From Solibacillus sp. FSL H8-0538 (GTDB lineage: Bacteria; Bacillota; Bacilli; Bacillales_A; Planococcaceae), in contig NZ_JBBOPI010000001.1 of assembly GCF_038003525.1 (NCBI RefSeq), positions 859,001 to 923,000 on the forward strand: 64,000 bases of DNA. Direction: 5' to 3'. Below, in pieces: positions 37,474 to 45,468 of the stretch; the stretch's first letter is position 1; every line of letters begins with the position of its first letter. Position numbers and translations under genes: made by a program. The notes beneath the pieces are model-generated. The model was not told where the DNA came from, did not search any database, and saw only the letters and a program-made list of their open reading frames with translations.

Positions 37474-39072
37474 GTGGAAATGAAACGAGTTTGGTGTCTT
37501 TATCGAGTATCTAAGAAACAACAAGTAAGTATAGATGATGATATACCGATGCAAAGGAATTCTTGTCATGAATTCATCAAAAACAAACCTGATTGGATAA
37601 TAACAAATGAGTTATACGAAAAAGGAGTATCCGGTTGGAAGAAAACAGTAAACGAACGAGATGAAATGGCCATACTAAAAGATGGCGCATTAAATAAAGA
37701 ATTTGACGTACTTTTGGTTTTCATGTTCGATCGTTTAGGTAGAAGAGAAGATGAAACACCAGTAATGGTAAATTTTTTAATTCAGAACGATATTGAGGTC
37801 TGGTCTGTAAAAGAGGGCCAAAGAAAAATTGAATCTCATATTGATAAGCTTCTAAATTATATAAGCTTTTGGCAATCGGATGGAGAAAGTCAAAAAACTT
37901 CAATTAGGGTAAAAGAAGCAAAGAAACAGCTAAGTGAACAAGGCTATTTTCAAGGTGGCTCGGCACCAATTGGATACAAAATTGTTGAAACAGCTGAGCA
38001 ACACTGGAAAATTAGAGAACGTCGAGTTAAAGAATTAGTACCAGATGAAGATGAATCTGAAATGATTAAGTTGATTTATAAATTATATGTAAACAAACAT
38101 ATGGGTTATAGAAAAATTGCTGATTATTTAAATGAAAATGGATATCGAAATAGAGACGGTAATGTTTTTGTGGTGAGTACCATACAGAGAATATTATCAA
38201 ATTCAATTTACATTGGTTTAAAGAGATATAAAAATGCTGTAGGAGGAATGCAGCCGTTTAACGAAAGGTTAAGAATTATTCCAGATGAGTTATTTAGTCA
38301 AGCTGAACAAATAAGAAATAATAGGAGTAGTAATATTAAAGAACAAGACAAATCAGATATACCAAGAACAGGGAAATTGCTGTTTTCAGGTTTGGCATAC
38401 TGCAAATATTGTGGTTCAAAGTTAACCTCTAATTATTTATATAGGAAGTTAAAATATAATAATAAAGAGGGATACTATAAAAACACCATTTACCGATATA
38501 AATGTCCTTTAAATAAAGGTAAATTATATTGTGATCATCAACAAAATATCTGGGGTGGAAAAAAATTCGATACACTAATTATTAATAAGATAAAAATTAT
38601 CTTATCACAATTTGAATTGAGATCCTTTCTTGATACAAGCAAAAATATGAAAGCAGAATTGCTAAAGCTAAAGGAACGGAGTGTTCATAATTTAGAAAAA
38701 GAATATTTACATTTAACAAAGCAACATGAAAAATTAAACCTTGAAATTGGGAAGACTTTAATCGGGGAGAGTTCTTTTACTGCTGAACAGTTATCTGGAG
38801 CCATTAATGCAATAGAAAAGCAAATAGAAGAAAAGTTATCACAATTAAATTCTTTGAAAGAAGAATTGGAAAAAGAGAGAGAGAACTATTCGGATGTGAA
38901 TTATCTGGCAAATGAATTAGAAAATTGGAAGCAAAAGTTTAATGAAGCAGATGATGATCTAAAAAAAGCAATGCTCTCAAGAATAATAAATAAGGTTTAT
39001 TTAGGGAAAAATGAAATAGAAATTGAACTAAATATATGGTTATCAGATTACTTTGAAGGGAAATTTGATTAG
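37474..39072 (+). CDS. Large serine recombinase 3
   Basis: A 532-aa large serine recombinase. Catalytic domain 1-150 with LYRVSKKQQ (Ser13, Arg11) and FMFDRLGRREDE; recombinase domain about 165-290 (GGSAPIGYKI, GYRKIADYLNENGYR); zinc ribbon at about 310-365 (CKYCGSKL ... CPLNKGKLYCDH); and a long coiled coil at about 390-490. This is the classical architecture of phage integrases such as phiC31-like and TP901-like enzymes. Start may be GTG 37474 or ATG 37480. It has its own leader and is separated from the other two by strong terminators. Confidence 0.94.
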   Translation: MEMKRVWCLYRVSKKQQVSIDDDIPMQRNSCHEFIKNKPDWIITNELYEKGVSGWKKTVNERDEMAILKDGALNKEFDVLLVFMFDRLGRREDETPVMVNFLIQNDIEVWSVKEGQRKIESHIDKLLNYISFWQSDGESQKTSIRVKEAKKQLSEQGYFQGGSAPIGYKIVETAEQHWKIRERRVKELVPDEDESEMIKLIYKLYVNKHMGYRKIADYLNENGYRNRDGNVFVVSTIQRILSNSIYIGLKRYKNAVGGMQPFNERLRIIPDELFSQAEQIRNNRSSNIKEQDKSDIPRTGKLLFSGLAYCKYCGSKLTSNYLYRKLKYNNKEGYYKNTIYRYKCPLNKGKLYCDHQQNIWGGKKFDTLIINKIKIILSQFELRSFLDTSKNMKAELLKLKERSVHNLEKEYLHLTKQHEKLNLEIGKTLIGESSFTAEQLSGAINAIEKQIEEKLSQLNSLKEELEKERENYSDVNYLANELENWKQKFNEADDDLKKAMLSRIINKVYLGKNEIEIELNIWLSDYFEGKFD

Positions 39073-39222
39073 AATTTTTTAGTACAGATAATGTTTCTGA
39101 ACACCAAAAGATCGCAATATTCATCTGTTACAAACATTTGAAATAGCATTGAAATTAGTATCAAATTAACATGCTAATTATCACTTCAATTGACTTTATA
39201 ATTAGCAATCATTTCACAAAGT

Positions 39223-39256
39223 AAAAGGACTTAGCTTCTGCGAACTAAGTCCTTTT
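39223..39256 (+). terminator. Terminator after recombinase 3
   Basis: Stem AAAAGGACTTAG / CTAAGTCCTTTT with a ten-base loop. Confidence 0.85.
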
Positions 39257-39970
39257 ATCATTGTTCCGATATTCAGATATTCAATTAAAGCGCCCGAGTG
39301 TAGGTATTTTAAAAATAAAATATAGAGTAGTAGGTCTGTTGAATAAATAACCTTCCTAAAACAGTTATTTTAAAAACGTCCCCAAACATTGTTAACGTTC
39401 GTGCCTTTTTACGATGACTATTGTTTATACAGCTTTTTATACAAATGGCGCAAACAGTTGATGCAGCAGCATTTATATTTGCTGGGCTTGTTCTTTAATT
39501 TGCATAAAAACTTGTATAACATATTTCTTATCGGTGAAATCTGAATCTTTTCTGACACTACCCCATAAAAAAATGTTGTTCAATTATATTGCCCTTTAAT
39601 GGAAACAAGCGCTGATTCTTATTTCAGAATCGCGCCCGTTTGTGGAACATTTAAAAATGCTATGTTTGCAAAACCGTTCCTCAGTTATTCTACTAAAACC
39701 TCAATTTACTTAGGTAGAAAAAGCTTCTCCAGTGTCCAATTTATAACTTTCTTGCAACAATCTTATTAACTGCAGATCTTTAATTTCTCGTTTGGAGTAC
39801 AGTATCATACGGATTAATTTCTTCTTTAATATAATCGACAAGGCCACTTCTGAAGTTCTAGTTTCCCTATACGTATTAGAAATGGTAAAATAATGGTAGT
39901 AAATAGTTGCTTATTAAAATAACCCAGTAGTTTAATTGTAGAATTTTTAGGATTTTATTTAAGGAAAGGA
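39257..39970. other. Decayed 0.7-kb region of the element
   Basis: No intact gene. The minus strand near 39750-39860 shows protein-like pieces in two frames (GLVDYIKEEINPYDTVLQT; KREIKDLQLIRLLQESYKL), suggesting a frameshifted gene. A GTTCAATTAT-type repeat lies at 39567-39655. Confidence 0.4.
39567..39655. repeat. GTTCAATTATAT-type repeat, copy 1
   Basis: Contains AATGTTGTTCAATTATATTG then GCCCTTTAATGGAAACAAG, the inverted pair GATTCT-tatttc-AGAATC and GCGCCCGTTTGTGGAACA. Related pieces occur at 40570 and 42650, all inside the element. Confidence 0.5.
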
Positions 39971-39979
39971 GGCACTCGT

Positions 39980-40468
39980 TTGTTTTTGTATCATGTGATT
40001 ATTAGAAATGATGATCTCGGTGTATATATAAGCCCCGAAATCGTTTTAAAGGAAGGATTAAATCGTAAGACGGCTACAAAATGGTATGGCAATAGTGGTA
40101 ATTTATTTCCAGAACTAACTATCCGTTTCAGACCCGCAAATTTACCGAAATGGGTTGATTTTAAAGTTGCTTTCGGTGCAGGTTTGGAAGAGTATGATAT
40201 TCCTCACTATCGATTTCCATTGTTTAGTGATAAAATTTTAGTTTTTAACAGAGATATATCAAGTGATTTATTTGCTTATATTGAAGATATTTATGATGGT
40301 GGCAATGGGCGTATTGTTGAAGGATTACCTTCAAAGGAAGATTTAATGAAAAATTATTGGGCAAGTATGAACACTCTTGAAGAATTTTTAAAAAATAAGC
40401 CTTATAATAACCCAGAACTTTATGTTTTTGAACAAGTTCCTGCAAAGTTAATTGACTATATAGAGTAA
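39980..40468 (+). CDS. Unknown protein, 162 aa
   Basis: TTG start preceded by the strong site GGAAAGGAGG. The product begins MFLYHVIIRNDDLGVYISPE and has a compact alpha/beta character, with a run of aromatic residues and RFRPANLPKWVDFKVAFG in the middle. The opening LYHV resembles the first strand of several ADP-ribosyltransferase-like toxin folds, but I cannot identify the other catalytic residues, so no function is claimed. Single gene between recombinase 3 and the HNH gene, with its own terminator. Confidence 0.75.
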   Translation: MFLYHVIIRNDDLGVYISPEIVLKEGLNRKTATKWYGNSGNLFPELTIRFRPANLPKWVDFKVAFGAGLEEYDIPHYRFPLFSDKILVFNRDISSDLFAYIEDIYDGGNGRIVEGLPSKEDLMKNYWASMNTLEEFLKNKPYNNPELYVFEQVPAKLIDYIE

Positions 40469-40486
40469 ATTCTTGTTCAGTTTCAT

Positions 40487-40512
40487 CCACCTTTAATAGA
40501 GGTGGTTTTTTT
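40487..40512 (+). terminator. Terminator after the 162-aa gene
   Basis: Stem CCACCT / AGGTGG with a seven-base loop and T7. Confidence 0.8.
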
Positions 40513-40567
40513 ATACCCCTAAAGTGTTATAACTTTTGAGATTACAAAGTTCCACCTACGTTTTGGG

Positions 40568-40604
40568 AACAAAAAATGTTGTTCAATTATATGGCCCTAT
40601 AATT
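40568..40604. repeat. GTTCAATTATAT-type repeat, copy 2
   Basis: AAAAAATGTTGTTCAATTAT followed by ATGGCCCTAT, matching the left part of the copy at 39567 almost exactly. The right part is absent. Confidence 0.5.
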
Positions 40605-40655
40605 AAATAAAGCACTTTTCTTAAAATAATTCATGGGGGAGGAATGTTAAATCAT

Positions 40656-40760
40656 ATGGAATACGAATTTGAAATGGATTTCTACAGGGATTGGACTTCT
40701 CATCTTAGAAATATCTTAAAGCAATCTGGATATATTCTTATCCGTAACAGTTTGATATAA
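40656..40760 (+). CDS. Possible small acidic/aromatic ORF (34 aa)
   Basis: Starts MEYEFEMDFYRDWTSHLRN; GGGGGAGG lies 12 bases upstream, with another in-frame ATG four codons earlier directly after it. Ends abruptly in RNSLI. Could be a small gene or the truncated start of a lost longer one. Not recognised. Confidence 0.35.
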   Translation: MEYEFEMDFYRDWTSHLRNILKQSGYILIRNSLI

Positions 40761-40796
40761 ACAATAGATAATGTTTATACTTATTGGACGAAATAA

Positions 40797-40819
40797 AAAA
40801 GCGACTTAGAAGCCGCTCA
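40797..40819 (-). terminator. Terminator after the integrase-HNH gene
   Basis: Minus-strand stem AGCGGCTTC / AAGTCGCT-like with T6 directly after. Confidence 0.6.
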
Positions 40820-40826
40820 ATTTTAG

Positions 40827-42122
40827 TTAAAAGTTTTCTTTAAAATTTTCCCTATGATCCTTTAGTGCATCAAGCGAAGGGTGATAATCCTTATTTATTG
40901 GTAATCTGATTTTCTGTTTATCAAAAGACCGGTAATAATCCGATTCAACTTTATATGAAATTAGAAGTTCATAATTATCACTGATTATTATTAGTCCCGC
41001 ATCAAATAATTTATGAAAATCGACTCTTAATAATATGCCATTCTGCGGATGATGGCTTTTCTCGTTAATGTATCCTTGGATATGCGCTGATTCCAAAACC
41101 TCTTTAATTGACTCATTAGTAATTGCACATTTTTCTAGGTAATTAAAGCATATTCGATCCCTAAACTCGCCTTGTCTAACTCTTTTTACTGCTTGATTCA
41201 CATTCTCTTTATCTTTTAAACTTGAATCTAGCAATTTAAACGGTTTAAATTCAAAATTCAAGTTATATAAATCGCTCATTAATTGTTCATTAGTAAATCT
41301 TTTAAGTCTAGTAGGAAAGCTTTTCGTTCCGTTAGATTGTGTTTGTTGTTTTAGATTAAATCTAAATATAATCTCAGTTAATGCTTTTTTTTCATTAAAA
41401 AGACCGTCTTTCAAGTAAATACTTTTAGCCAAAGCAACTTTACCAGAATCTACAATATAGTTTGGTTTTTTTTCTGGAAAGCCAAATATATCTGCTAAAG
41501 ATTCGATTCTTCTACTAATTAAGAATCTTCCACTGTTTGGATTTATATCTTCTTTGTGCCTTCCTTTTTTTATCTTTTTAATAACATATTCACTTTCTAT
41601 GAGAGGAAAAACAGTGGTTTTTGCTTCTGAAGTTCCGTTTTTTAAGAAGTATTGTTTTTGATCATTCGCCTTTAAGATTAATTCAATACATTTCTCACTA
41701 ACCACTAAATGTCTTATTTCACCATTATCATTTAGTTTCAGCATATTTTTATCTATATTTACATCTTCCATTTTCAAATTTAGAAGTTCTGAAAACCTAT
41801 CACCGCCAACTCCTTCAAATAATAATTGCAGGATAATTGAATCTTGAGGATTTATACATTTTTCAATAATTTCTTCAAATTCACTATCCAACAAGTAAGG
41901 TTTATGCGGAGGAACTAAACTTTTGATCCATTGCGAACTCATGGATTTTCCCAATAGGTTAAATTTTGCAAATTCCATTTCGACGCAATAGTTAATATAA
42001 CTTTTAAGTAAAGATAAACGCGTTCTAATGCTTTCTTCTGTTGATAGATTATATGATTTTAATAACTGTTCCATTTCTTTAAGATTAAAATCATAAATAT
42101 CCTTATTAAAGAGTAATTCCAC
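40827..42122 (-). CDS. Degenerate tyrosine-integrase fold fused to HNH endonuclease
   Basis: A 431-aa protein. Residues 1-100 look like an integrase SAM-like/core-binding domain (LKEMEQLLKSYNLSTEESIR). Residues 110-270 follow the tyrosine recombinase catalytic fold, with LLFEGVGGDRFSELLNLKMEDVNID keeping the first catalytic Arg. The usual HxxR is replaced (VDSGKVALAKSIYLKDG) and no catalytic Tyr is evident. Residues 330-405 form an HNH_2-type nuclease (RDRICFNYLEKCAITNE, ESAHIQGY, NGILLRVDFHKLFDAG). So it probably binds DNA with a dead integrase fold and cuts with HNH. The frame stays open upstream to 42218 with protein-like sequence and a better ribosome site, so the true start may be earlier, possibly ATT. 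Confidence 0.8.
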   Translation of the reverse strand: MELLFNKDIYDFNLKEMEQLLKSYNLSTEESIRTRLSLLKSYINYCVEMEFAKFNLLGKSMSSQWIKSLVPPHKPYLLDSEFEEIIEKCINPQDSIILQLLFEGVGGDRFSELLNLKMEDVNIDKNMLKLNDNGEIRHLVVSEKCIELILKANDQKQYFLKNGTSEAKTTVFPLIESEYVIKKIKKGRHKEDINPNSGRFLISRRIESLADIFGFPEKKPNYIVDSGKVALAKSIYLKDGLFNEKKALTEIIFRFNLKQQTQSNGTKSFPTRLKRFTNEQLMSDLYNLNFEFKPFKLLDSSLKDKENVNQAVKRVRQGEFRDRICFNYLEKCAITNESIKEVLESAHIQGYINEKSHHPQNGILLRVDFHKLFDAGLIIISDNYELLISYKVESDYYRSFDKQKIRLPINKDYHPSLDALKDHRENFKENF

Positions 42123-42308
42123 TCTATTACCTTGTTGTAGTATATATATATGGTGTTTTGCAGTCTTTATATTTGAATATACATTTTCTGCAAATTCAAT
42201 TTTTAATTGATTATTAATGACATTCTCCCCCTCTATGAAGCACTCTAATCCCTTTTATTTCCTATTTTATATTACTTTTTTTGATTCTTTCCTATTTTTT
42301 ATTCTATG

Positions 42309-42337
42309 TAAAAAAAAACCGACTTATTAAAGTCGTT
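42309..42337 (-). terminator. Terminator after the deaminase pseudogene
   Basis: Minus-strand stem CGACTT / AAGTCG with T8. Confidence 0.7.
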
Positions 42338-42349
42338 TCTCTAAGCTTA

Positions 42350-42602
42350 TTAACCAATTCTCCAATATCCTTCATCTATTTTTAAGCCCGTTTCCTCAAA
42401 AAGTCTTTCCCTGTATAATTGTTTAAAGATTACCAATATTCCTATACATAATTCTGTTCCTGCGTTGATTACTTCTGGCGCAATACTCATTAGTATTTTA
42501 CCATCTTCAGTAAACATTGCAGCTGCACCACCCCATCCAGTAGGATATCTTTTTTTCAATTAACTCTATAGCTGCTTCATACAATCTTTGTTCGATTTCC
42601 AA
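42350..42602 (-). pseudogene. Cytidine deaminase-like pseudogene (frameshift, truncated)
   Basis: AAAGGAGGTG precedes a TTG start giving MEIEQRLYEAAIELIEKK. After a run of seven A the frame shifts, and the next frame continues KRYPTGWGGAAAMFTEDGKI then APEVINAGTELCI, the typical first half of small cytidine/blasticidin-S deaminases including the region before the zinc-binding Glu. The second half with the PCxxC zinc motif is gone. The intact sequence would need one A fewer in the run. Confidence 0.65.
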
Positions 42603-42647
42603 TTTTACACCTCCTTTGTAACTAATTAATGATTACAATTTGAAAAT

Positions 42648-42712
42648 TTTCGTTCAATAATCTGGCCCGATTGTGGAGCAAGATAAACAACATTCTTCAA
42701 CTAACCTGGCGC
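42648..42712. repeat. GTTCAATTATAT-type repeat, copy 3 (degenerate)
   Basis: CGTTCAATAATCTGGCCCGA then TTGTGGAGCAAGATAA, followed by CTTCAACTAACCTGGCGC. It shares the GTTCAA.TAAT and TTGTGGA.CA blocks with the copy at 39567. Confidence 0.4.
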
Positions 42713-42834
42713 TTTAGATTAATAAAAAACAAAACCATAAATAAAAGAACTAATACCACATATGTAAGCGTTTATGAATTACTACAATAAAATTATAACG
42801 ATAAAAGTAAATTACTTCTGTTAGCTATTGTAAA

Positions 42835-42890
42835 TAGTAGTGTTTTTTGTATCCGTAAGCCTTTGCATCTGGAACGGGCGATTATGTTCA
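42835..42890. other. attR: right junction of the element
   Basis: Element arm GTAGTGTTTTTTGTATCC (42837-42854), spacer GTAAGCC, core TTTGC (42862-42866), then host sequence ATCTGGAACGGGCGATT. The host frame resumes at once in phase with the 5' part of the lipoprotein gene. Confidence 0.85.
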
Positions 42891-43320
42891 ATTATTTGAA
42901 CCGACTGCAAGTGTTTTTGAAAAAGAGGGAGTTGGTCATATTGTTGCCTCATTTGGTACAGAATCAGGCCATTTACCATACACAACATTTATGACAAAAG
43001 CGAGTTATATCGAGAATGATGCCGAAACGTACGAGAAATTTACGAGAGCTATAAAAAAAGCGCAAGATTGGGTATATGAAAATAGTGCGGAGGATATTGC
43101 TAAGGTAATTCAGCCGTATTTTGAGAATACGGATGTAGCGTTAATTGCTACAGTTGTTGAACGCTATCGCTCACAAGGATCGTATGCACGTGATCCGATT
43201 TTAGACGAGGAAGAATGGAATAACTTACAAGATGTGATGGATGAAGCAGGGGAATTACCAAAAAGAATGGATTATAACGAGCTAGTAAATACGTCGTTTG
43301 CCGAGAAAGTATCGAAGTAA
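42862..43320 (+). pseudogene. ABC importer lipoprotein, 3' part, cut off by the element
   Basis: Codes for the last 151 residues (from about SGTGDYVQLFEPTASVFEKE) of the NMT1/SsuA-type binding protein. The sequence ends DYNELVNTSFAEKVSK, two bases before the ATPase ATG. With the element in place this part has no start signal of its own except an internal ATG at 42991 without a ribosome site, so no functional binding protein is made. Excision would restore the gene. Confidence 0.92.
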
Positions 43321-43321
43321 T

Positions 43322-44104
43322 ATGGGCTTTTTAACCGTCAGCAACGTACATCATACGTATTTTTCCACTGAAGCGGCAACTGAAGCGGTAAGAGATATTC
43401 ATTTAGCAATAGACAAAGGAGAATTTGTCTCTTTCTTAGGGGCTAGTGGTTGTGGCAAAACAACACTATTATCGATTATCGCTGGGTTAATTACTCCTAC
43501 TATGGGGACGGTATTAATAGAAGGCCAGCCAGTTTTAGGGGATGACCATTTGTCCATTGGCTATATGCTGCAGCAAGACTATCTCTTTCCCTGGAAAACA
43601 GTCGAGGAGAACGTTATGCTCGGCTTAACTATTTTGAAAAAAGAGAAAACAAGTTCACTTGAAGTAGCTAGCAAATTACTTCAAGATGTGGGGTTGCCAA
43701 ATGTACAAGAAAGGTATCCGCGTGAACTTTCAGGAGGCATGAGGCAAAGGGTTGCGCTTGCAAGAACGCTTGCTGTAGATCCTAAAATATTATTACTTGA
43801 TGAGCCATTTTCAGCTCTTGATTATAAATCCAAATTAAATTTAGAGGATTTAGTTTCGAAAATGCTAAAGCAATATGGAAAGACCGCAATTCTTGTCACA
43901 CATGATATTGGTGAGGCAATTGCGATGAGTGATCGAATTTTCTTGTTCTCATCAAAACCAGGGGAATTGTACAAAACATTTCGAGTACCTGAGAATTTAA
44001 GGGAACTAACGCCATTTGAAACACGTGCTCAAGCAAGCTACTCCACACTTTTCCAAAAAATCTGGGGGGAGATGGAAGCCCTTGAACATGAATCTTCTTT
44101 ATAA
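43322..44104 (+). CDS. ABC transporter ATP-binding protein (SsuB/TauB/ThiZ type)
   Basis: A 260-aa ATPase with Walker [11 protein letters not shown]-loop [15 protein letters not shown] (typical of nitrate/sulfonate/taurine importers), signature [14 protein letters not shown] and Walker [14 protein letters not shown] use the ATG right after the lipoprotein stop; an upstream TTG would extend into that gene. Second gene of the importer operon, and overlaps the permease. With the binding protein split, the transporter is probably inactive, and downstream transcription may now depend on element sequence. Confidence 0.92.
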   Translation: MGFLTVSNVHHTYFSTEAATEAVRDIHLAIDKGEFVSFLGASGCGKTTLLSIIAGLITPTMGTVLIEGQPVLGDDHLSIGYMLQQDYLFPWKTVEENVMLGLTILKKEKTSSLEVASKLLQDVGLPNVQERYPRELSGGMRQRVALARTLAVDPKILLLDEPFSALDYKSKLNLEDLVSKMLKQYGKTAILVTHDIGEAIAMSDRIFLFSSKPGELYKTFRVPENLRELTPFETRAQASYSTLFQKIWGEMEALEHESSL

Positions 44105-44876
44105 CGAATATAAAAAGGCGCTTATTAAAGAAAAACGCTTGATTCGAATTTTTCAATTGTTGATTTTAATCGTTTTTTTTGGAATATGGGAGATTGCTTC
44201 TCGCTTGCATTGGATTGACCAACTTATTTTTAGCTCCCCAACGAAAATCTGGGGTTTATTTCTAGAAAAAATGGTGGATGGCACGTTAATACCTCATATT
44301 AATGTTACATTATTTGAAACCGTGCTCGGATTTATTATCGGGACTTTTTTAGGAACAGTTTTAGCTACAATTTTATGGTGGTCTCCAATGCTTTCGAAAG
44401 TGTTAGATCCATATCTTGTTATACTAAACGCAATGCCAAAAGTGGCGCTTGGCCCAATTTTAATTGTCGTCATGGGACCTGGTATGACATCCATTATTAC
44501 AATGGGTGCTATTATTTCAGTAATCATTTCAACAATCGTCATTTATACAGCATTTAAAGGTGTAGATCCAAACTATTTGAAAGTGCTACAAACCTTTAAT
44601 GCGACAAGGTTTCAAATGTTTAAGGAAGCTATACTACCGGCTTCATTTCCAACAATTATTTCGACACTAAAAGTAAATGTAGGGCTTGCTTGGGTGGGTG
44701 TTATTGTTGGTGAGTTTCTGGTTTCATCGAAAGGACTCGGTTATTTAATTATTTATGGCTTCCAGGTGTTTAATTTTAATCTGGTGCTATTATCTTTAAT
44801 GATCATTGCGATATTTGCTTCGATTATGTACCAGGTAGTGGAATTGCTTGAAAAAACGCTAATAAAAAATGGCTAA
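44088..44876 (+). CDS. ABC transporter permease (SsuC/TauC type)
   Basis: A 262-aa permease with about six membrane helices and the EAA-type loop [28 protein letters not shown]. The late glycine-rich motif [11 protein letters not shown] is typical of the sulfonate/nitrate/taurine family. Start ATG ([14 protein letters not shown]) overlaps the ATPase gene by 17 bases. A terminator follows directly. Confidence 0.92.
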   Translation: MNLLYNEYKKALIKEKRLIRIFQLLILIVFFGIWEIASRLHWIDQLIFSSPTKIWGLFLEKMVDGTLIPHINVTLFETVLGFIIGTFLGTVLATILWWSPMLSKVLDPYLVILNAMPKVALGPILIVVMGPGMTSIITMGAIISVIISTIVIYTAFKGVDPNYLKVLQTFNATRFQMFKEAILPASFPTIISTLKVNVGLAWVGVIVGEFLVSSKGLGYLIIYGFQVFNFNLVLLSLMIIAIFASIMYQVVELLEKTLIKNG

Positions 44877-44898
44877 AACCAATATATGTGCAAAAAAT

Positions 44899-44940
44899 GG
44901 GCTGTACCAAAAGTGGATTTCTCACTTTTGGTGCAGCCTT
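44899..44940 (+). terminator. Terminator after the ABC permease, copy 2 of the repeated hairpin
   Basis: Stem GGCTGTACCAAAAGTG / CACTTTTGGTGCAGCC with a seven-base loop. Same core as the hairpins at 19803 and 63038. Confidence 0.8.
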
Positions 44941-45006
44941 TGCTATTAGACAAAATTTTGTAGCATTCGGTAATGCCACTTTTTAGTGGAGAAGCAAGTA
45001 TAACTT

Positions 45007-45068
45007 TCCGATCCACATAAGTAAGGACATCAACTCGCCTGATTTTAGGGTGAGTTGTGTCTTTCTAA
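45007..45068. repeat. Dispersed two-hairpin repeat, copy C with compensatory changes
   Basis: CCGATCCACATAAGTAAGGA then hairpin CAACTCGCCT-gatttt-AGGGTGAGTTG, then TGTCTTTCTAAG. The stem bases differ from copies A and B on both sides in a way that keeps pairing (CATCTC/GAGATG becomes CAACTC/GAGTTG). The rest of the 377-base gap to ylaI has no gene. Confidence 0.75.
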
Positions 45069-45253
45069 GGATTTTTTATAAAGGGGAGTATATTTTCTTA
45101 ATGAACACTCATATAGACGAAATTAACATACAACTTATTTTCAAATAAGTTGTATATCAAATCCGATGATTTTTACAATTCGCGAAAATATATTACGTGG
45201 GTAATTTTCCTCGCCCTGATTTTAGCCATACAATTTTTTTATCATTTAATCAT

Positions 45254-45457
45254 TTAAAATTCCTCATCAAGCTTTGAAGAAGTGCGGAAAAATCTGAATT
45301 TTCCAGTAGCTAGTCGTGTATCCGTATTTTCGCTAATACGCGTCTGACATGGAGTGCACATATACGTATGAATCGGACGATTGCGCAATTTTTTTGCTAA
45401 TGGTAAATCGTCTTCCAAATTATTTATCACATCACAAATGACACATTTAACACGCAT
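45254..45457 (-). CDS. ylaI: DUF2197 zinc-binding protein YlaI
   Basis: A 67-aa protein with two cysteine pairs, CVIC and CTPC, forming a probable zinc knuckle (MRVKCVICDVINNLEDD). It matches the YlaI family of Bacillales and lies in the ylaH-ylaI-ylaN order of B. subtilis. Function unknown. It stands 11 bases after the next minus-strand gene with GGAGGAAAA before the ATG. Confidence 0.9.
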   Translation of the reverse strand: MRVKCVICDVINNLEDDLPLAKKLRNRPIHTYMCTPCQTRISENTDTRLATGKFRFFRTSSKLDEEF

Positions 45458-45468
45458 CGATTTTCCTC

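Larger units (their letters stand above)
25681..42866. mobile_element. 17.2-kb integrative element with three large serine recombinases
   Basis: Boundaries are set by three facts. The host lipoprotein frame is split exactly here. TTTGC is present at both junctions. Joining the two ends rebuilds an attP-like site with inverted arms. The inside is more A/T-rich, with long decayed non-coding stretches, in contrast to the compact host genes around it. Contents in order: relic ORF, TPR-like/two-TM protein, zinc finger-HEPN protein, REase-STAND ATPase, intron relic, small ORFs, three serine recombinases, unknown 162-aa protein, integrase-HNH fusion and deaminase pseudogene. No conjugation or replication genes are seen, so it is probably not self-transmissible. 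Confidence 0.9.

Noticed and set aside
39980-40468. ADP-ribosyltransferase toxin call for the 162-aa protein
   Set aside because: Only the opening LYHV is suggestive; other catalytic positions could not be found.
25681-42866. Element as prophage or conjugative element
   Set aside because: No capsid, terminase, portal, lysis, relaxase, type IV secretion or replication gene is present.
43298-43321. Upstream TTG start for the ABC ATPase
   Set aside because: It would overlap the end of the lipoprotein gene and has no ribosome site; ATG at 43322 fits family length.
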